Origin: Balanoglossus misakiensis | Taxonomy: Eukaryota; Hemichordata | Assembly (NCBI GenBank): GCA_040954595.2 | Contig: CM082577.2 | Location: 248,001 to 312,000 of the forward strand | Length of the DNA stretch: 64,000 bases | Direction: 5' to 3' | Part shown: positions 1 through 12,253 of the stretch, piece after piece | Numbering within the stretch: position 1 is the first letter of the stretch | Layout of the letters: every line of letters begins with the position of its first letter | Notes under the pieces: model-generated | Told to the model about the DNA's origin: nothing | Seen by the model: the letters and a program-made list of their open reading frames with translations, nothing else | Database searches by the model: none | Program-made: the position numbers and the translations under genes

Positions 1-154
1 AGATTTTTTCAAACACCTGTGGTTAAAGACCGAATGTAAAAGAATTAACACTTTCAGTGAGTCAAGTCACATTACATAAAATATAGTTTGAAACTATAAC
101 CACAAAAATAATATGAAATGATGCCACCACCACTGAGAATTTAAATAGACTTAC

Positions 155-3100
155 GTATCTTCTTTGGCCCACATGATATTTGGAGCGATGACTAAAGCTA
201 GGTTGCTGGAATTCATCTTAGTGATGCTACTATACTCCAGCAATTTATGTAAAAACTTGATAAGATATCTGCAAGGGAAAAATATCACATGAACAATCAG
301 AGTCACTGATTTTTAAACACAATGATATTCATAATATTTTGACCATGAAACATGACAACTTTATCAGTTAATGCAGATAGAAATCAAAACCATTGTCGGT
401 AATTAACTTGCCTAAGATTGTCAAAATTCGGTTTCGGAAGTTTGCTGACACACGTCCACAGCGCTTGAAGTCTCGTATCTGTGTCTTGTATGCTATGAAA
501 TGCAACAAAAAATATCAAACATTGAACTCAACTTTGTCAAGACTGAATCCAGTTTGAAAGCACACTGAAAGGACAGAATTTCTTTTCAATTATATTTTTG
601 CTCTGTGTACCGTCTACCATTTCCAAAACCTGTACAATGATTACATGTATTAAAATTCTATTTTTTAATGAAAACAATACTGGCTACAAACAAAATTCAT
701 CTGTAACTTTAATAACAGGGATTTCATCATGATTTAGAGAGTTGCACAAGAACTGCACTTGACACACGGAACAAACATTGAAAATGACAGGTAATGAAGC
801 CTTGACACCACCATAAGATTTCTGAAACAATTCACTCACCTATTTGCAGACACCCATTCATCATAGAGGGCAAAGGTCATTAGTGGTTCTGGTAATTCTC
901 TCAAATATTGCTTGAGGACACCTGAGGACGTAGAACTCACTGTTATATTTCACACATCATACAAGGCACTTATTTATCAAGCATTTGTATAGCAAACATC
1001 AAATTGAGACTGATCAGTCGCGCAGTGGATTGTTGGTGACACCAGATGGAGAGACTGTGGAATACTCAGCCTGATAAGCTCTTACATCGCTTACAGGGGT
1101 TTCTGGTTTTAGTTGTCTGCCAGAAGTGTTGGCTGTCTTTAAGAGTCTGTACACACCCATCTCCACAGAAAACCAAATTTCTCATTTCTGGAAAATATAC
1201 ACATACACGCTGACAGTCAAGACAGTTAGATATCCACTTCATACCTGTGATTGCGTGCACATGGGCTGCATCTTCAAAATCTGTTGGATCTGGAACACCC
1301 AAGTCAAAGGACGCCTACAACAAGACATATGGAGTGTCATTATAACTTTGGATAATATATTGCAGACTAGTTTACATAATTAAAGCAATATTTTTTTTTT
1401 AAATATCAGAGTTATCATTCAGATTGATGGCTATTTTTAATTTCAAATCTGAGAGAGTTTTGCTCTCTTGTTAAAATTTTTGCATGGTGACACTCAATTT
1501 TAAGTTACCTTGAGGCAAAGCATGAGAAAAAGCTTGTGACGTTGATTTAGAGGCACATATACATGTAGCGTGCTTATGCTAAACAATACAATAAACTACA
1601 TGTACTTTGATTGACGTAGGAATGATTTGCCAATGACGAGTCACTGTTTTGCTTTTACCCGAAGTTTCTTGACTTTAGACGAACTGCCCGCTATTCGAAA
1701 CAAGCCCTCTTCCTCTAAACCAAACTGAATGATAGCATCGCAGCAGGCATCGATTGGGAATGCAATTTCTCTCTCTGAGACCCTCAGGTGAGATTCAAGT
1801 GGCGTTCCAAAAACTGGCTTTGCGGGATTCTCTTCCAGTAACTCATGCATGGCTGGCAACATTCGATCCAAAACTGCAGCTGCTCTCTTGTGATAATCTG
1901 CTTGATGTGCTACGAGCTGAAGAGAGAAAATATACATACAACAGTCAGATGGTCACCAGACACAGTATCACAATCACACTCACACCAAAGATAATGACAA
2001 AATTGAATCATGTATAAAGAAAGCATTACCTCAACAAATTTTTTGGCAAATTCTCCTTCCCTTGCGAGGAGTACTAACATTTCTGTCACATAAGCATCCT
2101 GAAAAGAATAGAAAATATTCAATCATAATCTCCAACAAAAGTGAAATGGTGAAACTAGACACAAAACACTGTGTGGAAATATCTCAGATATTGCAACACA
2201 AATTCAGTTGCATAACCATAATAGTAGTTCTGTCTAGTATTATTTATTCTGACTAATATATCACACCAAACTACCTGTTAAAACAACAATATGGTTATCT
2301 AAATATAACCCATTCATATTTATTTGTGTGTGGGTATGTCACATTCATATTCGGTGTCGTCTGACATGGCTATCTCACAAATGACAATGGAACGTCTTTG
2401 ACTAAAAGATGGCCTTGTGAAGGTTTTATTTAGTTCCATAAATCCATCAATGGTTTGAATCACTGTTTTTCAAGTCTGGGATCAGCACCTGTGATCTCAA
2501 AATGCCATATGTACAGGGTTATATTACTCAGTTTGTCTTCTCCTTTCTGGTTACATGATATAACCAGAAATCACCCCACAAACCAAACAATATTCTCCAT
2601 TACGCCAGTCACTACAGAGGTATTGCCCTTGAGGTCAAGTGAGTCTAAGGCTACAAAGGTTGTGCACTCCAATCAAATCATGAACAAAACATGTTTGGAA
2701 TGTGAACAATAAAAGAACTGTGTCATCGGTGAACAATAAAAGAAGCATGTCTGAGGAAACAAAATATATGACAATTACCCACACAGGTGCTCATGATATG
2801 TTCTAGTGTCACTCAAATATTCCCAGGGATTTAAGGGGTTGATTAATGTTGCAGGATGCAAGGATTAGGATTCTGAAGCAAACTGTTTGTAGCTTCCTCT
2901 AAAATTGTATCCATTACTTAAAATTTGCATGGACACAGCCAACACAAAACCATGTGAATACACAAGTACAGAAATATGTGTATATTTCAAAATTGTGTTC
3001 ATGCTTTTGTCAACATATGAGCTTTATGTTCACAGAACCCATTTAATGGCACAATACGACTCTTCATGCTAAGTCATTTTTATGACTCACGACTTCATTG

Positions 3101-6100
3101 TACTTACCCTAGCAGCTTCCATTTTATTGCAAGACTCTTCAAATTCTTCTTTGTATTGATCTATTTTGTTGACTTGTTCCTGTAAATTTCCTTTGCCAGA
3201 TGTGGTAGCCCTGATGGCAGACTGATGCCTATGTGATAATGGTGAAACCCCTATTAAAATTATGTATTATTTCTATAACAGAGATGGGTTTGTAAGATTC
3301 TCACTAGTAGGCAAAAATAGCAATCAATTTGATTAATATTGGTAATCAGTTACCTTGATCTTGCCGAGTCCATGTCTAGAACTGCTTTTGATAATTTTTT
3401 CTTGTGTGCTGCTACAAGAGGAAAGTCCACCTACAGGACCAAATTAAAAGGTAGCAAAAAATGGGCACTGTAGAATCATAATATATACACATATTAATCG
3501 TTATCTATTTTTTGAACAATTCATTGTCTGCCGCAAGGATTCAATACAGTATGCACTACACGGAAATGGACATCCAACTCTCTAGTTTTAACCTTATGAC
3601 TTTTTTGTCTCATTTGCCTTTTTGAATGACATGGGGAACAGCTTGTTTTTCAACACTTTCCCCAAAGGTGAACCCAGGTCATCAGGATCAACATGTTTAC
3701 CAAGGAGTGTTTACATTAACCCTTTCACCACCATAGTTTGATCCAAATCCATCGTTTTCTAAGGTAAAATTGGACCTCTATAGAGGGAAGGGGAAAGGTT
3801 AACTATCTAACTCTCCTTTTATCTCTCATTGCAACCTGTGATGTCAGCTCACTGTCACTTTACCAAAAAAATCTGATTAATAATCTCTTCAAAACCTAAC
3901 AAAATAAATCTATAGTTTCACCTCTGAGAGCGTGTTGAGCGACTGTAAGACATTCTGTTCTACTTCCATTTCATAAATTGCCAATTCTTGACCAATGTTC
4001 TGCTGGCACTCTCCGCATGTTGCAATCATTGCTCTGTAATAATACAATAAAAGAAATACAATTTCTGAAATTATTTTCACTGGCTTTGTTGGTGAGTGAA
4101 ATACTGGGAATTTCCTTGTGATTTGCGGAGTAAAACTGGAAGCTGGAGTTGATACATAGGATAGAAAAACAAACAGCTGACTATTAAAGCTATGGAGCTT
4201 TGAATTATTGCCTATATATCCGTACACATAGCAGGAGATGCTATTTAGGCACCAATATTGATGACCTATCAAATAGCATGCAAAGGTATCAGTTTTCAAA
4301 GATGACACCTTAAAGTTAAACTAAAGACATTATCATGGGGTAAAATTACACTTTTACTTTTATATAAATAAACAAGATGACTCACACCCACAATAATGAT
4401 GCAACCTTATAAAATAGAATGGAACTCTCCCAGCCAACTTGAACAAAAGGTTTTGTGGAGGACAAGAGACTGCTGTTATGAACAGGAAATCGTTTTCAGG
4501 AGATAGTTTTGTGCAGTCCTGGGATTTAAAGGACGTTGCTTTTCTGAAGAGGAAATAGTTTTAGCTGATTTGGTGCACCAAGACTTCTGTTATGAACAGG
4601 AAATAGGATTGACTGCTAAAACAGCTTTCAGTGACGCTTTGTAAAAAGATTTTTTTTTTTTTTTTTGGGGGGGGGGGACAAATTTAAACAATAGATCTCT
4701 ATCATTCAGAAGTGAAACTCTGCTGGACAAAGCCACAGAAACCAGAAATATTTTAACTGATAACATTCAATGTCATTTCTGTCAGCAGCTAATCGGCATT
4801 CTACACAATACCAGCAAAATATACTCAAGACAATGACTAGAAGATACTGTACAATTCAAGAAAATGTAGTGTAATGGCATCTTACCCAAAAATAGAGTTA
4901 TTGCCTAACTGTACACTTGATTCCATCATGGTAGCTGCCAACGTACTCTCGGGTAATTTTTTCTGTACAGTGAGGAAATGAGAAAAGTACAGTCAACATT
5001 TACAAATTTACAGCAGCTAGCTTTAATTTTTAAACTTTTCACCAGCTGATTGGATAAAACTGACCTTGGCTAACAGGAGAAACTTCCGAAGACATCAATG
5101 GAACTCCTTTGAATGCAGATCACAGATAAAATACACAGGCAATGCAGAAGACAATTTAACACTTACCACTCGTTTCTCATATTCATATCCTGTCCCCTGG
5201 AGACAGCCTCCAAGCTTTTTAGCAGCATTGTGTGATGCGTGTTTCAAACTCTCCACCTTCTTTTCACACTGCAAAGAATAAAACAATCGATGGTCAAACT
5301 TCAGAAGAAAAGGGGAATGAAACCTGATGGGAGATTCTCAAAAAAAAGAATCTGTTGGTTTCCTGTGTCTATCTGTATTTCCTCTTCCTGTCTGTCTGTC
5401 TGCCTCTCTGTTCGATTACGTTGGTCAGTTTTCTCTCATCTTTTCTGACATGCAAATGGTTGAAATTTTGAAAATGCCAAACATTTTTCATGTGGGTCTC
5501 CATGTCAAACCACATGTAAAGTTTTCATGCCATTTGTTTACCATAAACATATCTCAATTTCACGAACGGAAGTCTCAATATGAAAATCTTTGATATCACT
5601 AAGCTGAGAGGTGCTACGTTACAAACAATGAAATCAATATTCTCTAACCTGTAGAAGTTCATCGCTGAGAACTTCACTCTTCTCTGCCCTGAAAAAAATA
5701 AAAGTTTTGCAAACTGTTGATCGATGTAATAATATTTAGTGATAGAAATGAAACAATAAAATACAAGAAAATTTGAATATTTTTTAAGAATTATGATGAT
5801 TACATGTGACTTGCCAAAGACTCCTAGGGGTTACAATGTGCTGCAATAGCTGTGCTTTTCACATTTGCATTCCAGGGTTGTGTTTTTTCTCTGGACAACA
5901 ATTGGGACTGATGTAAATCTGGTTTAAACACAACTGGAGTAATCTCCAGTGTTCAATACAAAGATCATCTGCATAAGACAGACTTAGGTAATTATGTTGA
6001 GATCCTCACTCAAGAAAATCCAACCACGCTTGGAATATATCTGAAAATTATTTTGCCATCCATGAGACAAATTGGCCCGCAGAATGATTGAATAGTTGGC

Positions 6101-7519
6101 ATGCAGAGACCACCAGGATCAAAGTTGTCCATTTGGGTAGGAAATTATGTTCACTATACAGTTATGGTATTTAGGTTACAAGACAAGACAATGCCAAGGA
6201 ATGATAATCAACATATTCATTGTTAAAATACACCCACTACAATGCTCCATTCATATGGCTATTGTCCCACATACAATGATGGCTACTCCTGTAGGTAAAT
6301 CACTGCTTTGACAAGGTACTTGCAACTGGTCCATATATCACAATGATGGTTCACAGCATAGGCTGCCCTCCCACACATTTGACAATCTGCCATTGAGAAT
6401 ACCAATTACACTTTAAACTATTATATTTCATAACCTGCCTCAATGCGACACACTCACATTGTACGTAACATAAGTTCTGGTATCAGTCACAAAAAATTAC
6501 TTAATGATCTCGTGTCAGTGACATTATCTTGAGTTGGACAGTGTTGTGATATCCAAGCTTGTTATATTATACACTGTTTATTTGTCACAGAATGAGAATG
6601 TGTGCTTGTCTAAAATTGGCTGTAAAAACAAATTCATGTCATCACATTCACATTTTATTGAAAAAATACAATAAATTTTAAAATTCCAAATAATTTTAAA
6701 CATTGTGTTATGCACAGTGCTGCAGTTTGACAACATGCTTCAACACTAAATCAAGTTATCAACTCTATTCTCTTAAATGTAATTTATGATTTTCATGGGG
6801 ACAAAAGATCTATGGGGCAGTAAGTATTAAAGATAGCGATCTGTATTACCAGTATGATCGATCCTAGCTGTGGTAACGCAGCTGTACCGTTGGGGGGGGG
6901 GGTGATCAGCCCCCCCCCCCCCCCCCCCCACGGTACAGCTGCGTTACCACAGCTAGATCGATCAGATCCCCGCCTACTTTCTTCAATACTTCGTATGTGC
7001 ATAGATACATGATCAATGCAAGTGTATTTTACAGTATTACATTCAAATGTTGAAGGCAACATATAGGAGTGAACTGGCACAGACATGCTAGGCAAATTTC
7101 TTTAATTTCCCAGAAAACATGAAAATACATGTATGACATTACAAAGCGCAACGTACGATCGATTGCAAAATATATGAACTTCATTTCATTTTCAATCTCA
7201 GTGTTCATTTCCTGAGCGCTGACACTATCATGTTAACACATTTAAAGTTAAACAATGAATTACATGTATATCGGTGCACGTGTTATGCTGACATGATGAA
7301 CCGTCAAAAATTACGGCATATATTCAGCGTACTAACTACGTAAATTCTGTAAGACAGAGAGCGGGGAATCTCTCTCCCCGAGCCCCCGTCCCTTCGCGTC
7401 GAGTGACACTGACGTGACTCGACTCGGTCGAGGGTGTCTAACACTTACCTGCCGAAATTTTGATTGGCAAGTTGTTTGACCCGTAAGAATTGTTTCTTCA
7501 TGTTCTCTTTCTTGAGCAT
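155..7519 (-). CDS. ARHGAP17/44-like: BAR-domain RhoGAP, RICH family (ARHGAP17/ARHGAP44-like), 3' end outside window
   Basis: Thirteen exons splice in frame: 7449-7519, 5649-5688, 5167-5268, 4886-4962, 3922-4033, 3354-3430, 3108-3228, 2030-2098, 1659-1916, 1245-1314, 840-921, 412-492, 155-268. They give the first 424 codons; the rest lies left of position 1. Residues about 10-235 are the BAR domain, which binds and bends membranes (starts MKKQF.RVKQLANQ, typical of RICH proteins). Residues about 260 onward are a RhoGAP domain with the GLFRIAG motif, whose Arg (about 297) is the arginine finger, followed by YLRELPEPLMTF and a late MNSSNLALVIAPN motif. The family stimulates GTP hydrolysis by Rac/Cdc42 at cell junctions and endocytic membranes. 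The usual C-terminal proline-rich tail is not in the window. Two Met codons are possible starts (7519 and 7501); the second matches the usual family start. The intron after the 412-492 exon uses a GC donor. Which vertebrate paralogue is closest cannot be told by eye. Confidence 0.93.
3716..3802. repeat. MITE-like element, copy 1
   Basis: An 87-bp segment begins with ttaaccctttcacc and ends with ggggaaaggttaa, which are imperfect inverted terminal repeats. The interior (tccaaatccat..ttttctaaggt..ttggacctcta.agagg) recurs at 14791-14887 (opposite orientation) and 15856-15946. It lies in an intron of the RhoGAP gene. No coding capacity. Confidence 0.7.
4468..4608. repeat. degenerate tandem repeat
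   Basis: The phrase ctgttatgaacaggaaat occurs at about 4471 and 4585, with a diverged copy (gcttttctgaagaggaaatagtttt) at about 4536. The unit spacing is roughly 55-60 bp. It is intronic to the RhoGAP gene and is followed by a T-run and G-run at 4650-4677. Confidence 0.5.
6855..6964. repeat. long inverted repeat with G/C homopolymer loop
   Basis: The left arm 6855-6890 and right arm 6930-6964 are reverse complements except for one inserted base (36 and 35 bp). Between them lie a G-run, tgatcag, and a run of about 20 C. It would fold into a near-perfect hairpin. It lies in the first intron of the RhoGAP gene. The form suits a snap-back MITE, but I saw no second copy in the window. Confidence 0.8.
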
Positions 7520-7946
7520 AGCGACCCAGTATTAAACTGGATCACCCTGGAAGAGAGTTAACAGGCGTTAATCGTTGACAATTGGCGATCAAAAACAGAA
7601 AGTACACTCACAACTTTTCTCAGTACTCTAGACACACAGACTTAAACGCAGTGCACCGTGGGAATGCGGAAGTGATTGGGAGGGACACGCCCACCAAGGA
7701 ACTGTTGTTTATATTTCATAGAAATTACACAAACTTGTGAATTTTCCTGTCTCTGGGTTACATTTACACTAATTTGCTGTCTTTTATGTACTTAAGATAC
7801 TTGAAAGTAAAGAAAATATGTTCAACAAAAGATTTTGAAACTCTGTCAACAAAAGGTAGCCACAGCGTGATTTTAGAGCATTTCGGGGCTTCATGTTGAC
7901 ATTTTTCACTAAGTTAGAGGCACCGAAATAGTGACTAGTAATAAAC
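7520..7946. promoter_or_regulatory. bidirectional promoter region, RhoGAP / sphingosine kinase
   Basis: The start codons of two divergent genes are 427 bp apart, so 5' leaders and promoters must share this stretch. It contains an ETS-like core cggaagtg at 7667-7674 directly followed by an inverted CCAAT box (attgg, 7675-7679), then a KLF/GC-box-like cacgcccacc near 7686. No TATA box stands out. The motif calls are by eye. Confidence 0.6.
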
Positions 7947-10900
7947 ATGGCTGAGTTTGAAGCGTCCGAAGCAGAAAAAATTTTGGAAGATAATTTCACA
8001 ATTTACCCCAAGAAACAGCCTCACAATGTTCGATTGTACAGAAAAGCTTTAACATTCGACAGAGTTAGAAATGGGGAGACGTCGTCCGCTCCGACGATCT
8101 TTAAGACTGAAGATATGGTCGGCTGTCACTGCATGAGCGGACGACAAGCCGGAGACAAGTCGGCGTATTTCTGTATCTATGCATATCCAATGGAAAAGAA
8201 AGTTCTCGGAAGTGATAAAAGGCAACGGAGAGTAGTTGTGTTCCGCATATCGCAGTTCGACACCTTTGAAGCCAACTTGATCATCGCAGAGAAGTGGAGG
8301 AAGGGGGTGCTGATGCTTTTGCGGGGCACGGACATTGCCAGTGAAGAAGGTGAGTGAACTTTTATAATGAGTGTACTCTAACCTGTACCAACGCGCAACG
8401 GCGCGATAGCAACATGACTTTACCCTGTGCGTGTCATGACGACGTCAATGAGAATTCATTATTTTTAACTGACTGTATCAGTGCCATTAAATTCACTCAC
8501 TGTCTCTTCCCTTGAACATATTGAGGAGTAAATTTACGAGACGTTATATTTTTGCCATCAAATGACATTTATGATATTTAAACAGTTAAGTAAAATAAAC
8601 AGAGATTTTATGAATCAAGAGTTCTGACACAATAGTGGTCTGCCTTATTGCGCAAAATATCATATTGTGAAAAGTCAGTCCTGTCCCAGAAACTGAGAGG
8701 AAGTAGGTTACGTGCAAGATCTCTGATAATTATGATATTTACAGACTACAGAGTGGTGGTCAGTTAGCGTTTAGTTAATATATTAACCTTTTGTTTGCCT
8801 TCACAGGTGTGTTCGAGATCTTCCCCCCTATCATTTTCATTATATGTGACTTATAAGTTAGCATAAGGCACAGCCCTCTCTGAAATAGTGTAAACCTGCC
8901 TATGTTTGATTTTCTCTATTTTGTTTTTACAGATATTGACATCAAAGAATTGCCTCCAGCCAAAAAAGTATTGTTTCTGATCAATCCACACAGTGGACAA
9001 GGGAGGGCTGCTAAAATCTTCAAAGAGAGGGTTGTGCCCCTTCTCGGGGAGAGTGATTTGAATTATCACTATATTCTTACAGGTAAATTATCAAGTCAAA
9101 CTATGTGGCAGAAACATGAGTCGTTTTCATGTAGCACTAGCAGGATGTTAAGTTTACTTCATAGATAGTAGGTGGGAGGAAACTAAAGGTTTATTCTCCT
9201 GGAAAGAATTAAATGAAATTCATAAGTCAAATTTAATGCCAAATGAATACAGTGTGTGTATGTGGATGGAAGGTAAAGATCTTACCTGAGTAAATCACCC
9301 AGTCATATTTCGATGCTTGGTAAGTTGTTGAAAATATTCAAGACACAATGCTTCAATGCGGGAACGCCGCCTTGTGTGCTAAATTTGGATTATGGGCGTT
9401 CAAAGTTCAACAAAGCCTACATGTACATCCTGGTTGATCATTACAAAGATATTGGTGGGATAGCTGGCTGGCATGTTTACCCAAATCATTTGCTAGATTT
9501 GCTGGTAATCCGACAGGTCAAAACATGGGAGGGACTGTAATATGCCCTTTAGTTATAACTAATAATCAGGCCTTGACCTGGTAACAGCACATAATTTTGT
9601 TTATTTTGAGATTACTTTGTCAAAATAAACATATAATATTAATGCTGGTCAACTGTAAAATGCAAATCGATATGCTTTTTTAAAAGTTTCTTTATGTTTT
9701 GTCAATTTTATAAGAAAATATACACTTATATTTAGGAAAATCACGTATAGACAATACTTGTAACTTTACCAATCATACATCCTTTGGCTTTCATCACAGA
9801 ATATCAAGGTCATGCTCACAAGATAGCCAAAGAATTGAAACTAAGGGATTGGGATGCCGTAGCAATAGTTTCAGGAGATGGATTAGTCTACGAGGTATGT
9901 AGAATTTTCAATATTACCTTCAAATATGTCAGACTTATATACAAAGGATTGTTTTTGACATGCGGGTGTTATCACCTTGCACCAAAAAGGATCTGATGTA
10001 TCAATGCTTAGTTTTGTTAACCTTGTAGCAAGAAACTGTTGGTAGTGATAAACAGAACAAAAATATAGGAGAATTATGTAAAGTTACTGCGTCCCTTTCC
10101 TTTGAATTGTTGTATAGGTGATAAATGGATTAATGTCAAGACCAGACAAAGAAGAAGCCATCAAGATTCCTATTGGTGTTATACCAGGTGGTTCTGGTAA
10201 TGCCTTAATTGCAGCTATCCTCTATGCAAAGGGGTAAGGACACATTATAGACTTGCATTGCTTTTAGCATGTTACATTCAATCTCTTTCATTCGAGTTGA
10301 TTCCTGAAGAAGAAAGTTCACCTAGGTCTTTGTGTTGATGCTGTGGGGGAACATCAGTTGTTGATTTTTGAAAAAAAAATGGAAATTAGTGTATTTTTCT
10401 GAAAATCTATCCCCATTGACAGTCCTATCAATTTTGGTAAGTATAGAGTCTTTAAAAGTGTCTGTCACATGCATGCTTTATTGACTAAAGCAGGCTATTT
10501 GCACAATTCAGCGTTTTCACAAAGATCAGGGAATGCAGGTAACTTGATAGTGAATTAGGGTATCGTTATTGTTGGTTTGGTATGCTCTTCATTTGAATAG
10601 TTGGATCATGGCATTTAAGAAATCCGACACATTGATTTGGCAACCCTGGTTACATTTACCTGATTCACAGGAGACTTTAAGAATACCACTATGATTGTGT
10701 GTCGTACAAATGACTTAACCTTGACTACAAAATGAAGCACAAAACATCACCATAAAAACCAAGGTCTGTAGTGGATTGCATTGTCTGGATAATATCTTAC
10801 ATAACCATTCCCCCAAATTTGCATCATGTGTCCTCAAAAATTAAAAAGGAAATATTTTTATTTCACTGTGAATAATCCACCCATAAAACTTCGACTAATT

Positions 10901-12009
10901 GAGTTTTGCCCCCAAGTTTTGTGATACCAGATTTTATCATAATTTATTCCTGTTTCAGGGAACCCCTAACAAACCTGGTGCAGCATGCTACGTTTTCGCT
11001 GATAAGAGGCGAGAGCCGTGGTATGGATCTAGTGAGGGTGCAGAACTGCAATCAGGTGACACATTCATTTCTGGCAACATGCTGGGGCATCATCTCAGAC
11101 GTAGACATTGAAAGTGAGAAATACCGCAAGCTCGGTGCCTCACGGTTCACCATCCAGACTGTGGCCAGGATCACCAAGTTGAGGGTCTATCGCGGGAAGC
11201 TGTCTTTCTTGCGAGACCACGAGTATCATGCCAAAAAAATGGAGCAGCACGCAAACACTCCGCACATGAACAGGACTCACAGCGTTGAGACAGAAAGCGA
11301 CATGGTGCACACTTACGCAAACGACGACCCTGAGGTGTTTGAAGAAAACGGTGGACAACATGGCATGGTGAGAAGTCAGTCAGAAATAGCGCCCTCAGGT
11401 ATGGACAGAAGCATGTCGTACTCGGAACATTTTGTGAGGGTGATTGCAGAGGAGAGAGCCACAACGTTGTTGTCATCCGAGGCCAGCAGTGGCAGTGATG
11501 TGGATGAAAACTCTGTGCCCAATGAGATCGGAGAGGAGTGTTTTCCAAATGGTGACATGTTAGCAGATGAGCAGCAAACAACCAATCACAGACCAACAGA
11601 AACCCAAGACTCAGCGGACAGTACAACAACGTCTCTGCTGCCACCAATCGACCAGCCAGTACCTTCAAACTGGATGACAGTGGAAGGTGACTTTATCAAC
11701 ATCTCGGCAGTGTACCTCAGTCATCTCAGCACGGACGTCTGCGCTTGGCCAAACCGAAGTTTCAGCGAAGGGGTCATTTGCATACAGTATTTGAAAGCAC
11801 CGATGTCCCGGAAAAACCTACTGTCTATCTTCCTGGACTTGGAGAAAGGGGAGCATCTGAGATCACCATATGTAAATGTTGAGTACGTGAGGGCATTCCG
11901 GATCGAACCAATGAGCGAGGGGGAGATAATCACTGTTGACGGTGAGAAGGTCGAGTACAGCCCGATACAAGGGGAAATACTGCCGGCTATGGCAAGGATT
12001 GTGTACTGA
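7947..12009 (+). CDS. SPHK: sphingosine kinase
   Basis: Five exons (7947-8349, 8933-9082, 9800-9894, 10118-10233, 10959-12009) give 604 residues. The enzyme phosphorylates sphingosine to sphingosine-1-phosphate using ATP. An N-terminal region of about 140 residues precedes the diacylglycerol-kinase-like catalytic domain: NPHSGQG at 152-158 (nucleotide binding), SGDGL at 209-213 (catalytic loop, Asp211), PGGSGNAL at 239-246, and SDVDIESEKYR at 301-311. There Asp304 aligns with human SPHK1 Asp178, which contacts the sphingosine head group. The catalytic domain is interrupted by a Ser/Thr/Asp-rich, low-complexity insert at about 330-510. The C-terminal lobe then resumes (WMTVEGDF.., ending with a VDGEKVEY-type strand). 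At 604 residues with a long N-terminus and central insert it resembles SPHK2 more than the 384-residue SPHK1 in shape. The start has A at -3 and is the first ATG after in-frame stops. It converges on FBF1. Confidence 0.95.
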
Positions 12010-12221
12010 AAGTTTGCAGTGCACTGCTACAGGTTAAAGCATGTTTATAGCATTCGGCAGAGACTTGTAGTGTTTCACATAGACAGGATTTGCAGTTTTG
12101 CAAGCTGCACCCAAAGTGTCCGGCAATCAAGGAGGGTGTCAGGAGTCCTATATTAGCCCCCCTGTTGCGTGTTGGGCTCCCATCCAAAACAAAACACAGG
12201 GCCATATGACACAAAGCCTCC

Positions 12222-12253
12222 TTCATCAGATGCAGAAGTCTGCATCTGATGAA
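12222..12253. repeat. perfect 15-bp hairpin
   Basis: ttcatcagatgcaga and its exact reverse complement are separated by two bases. If the kinase transcript extends here the RNA would form a stable stem-loop in its 3' untranslated region. Confidence 0.7.

Noticed and set aside
11171-11668. 165-codon open frame on the minus strand opposite the last sphingosine kinase exon
   Set aside because: Shadow of a confidently coding exon; Cys/His/Leu-rich composition without motifs or splice context.
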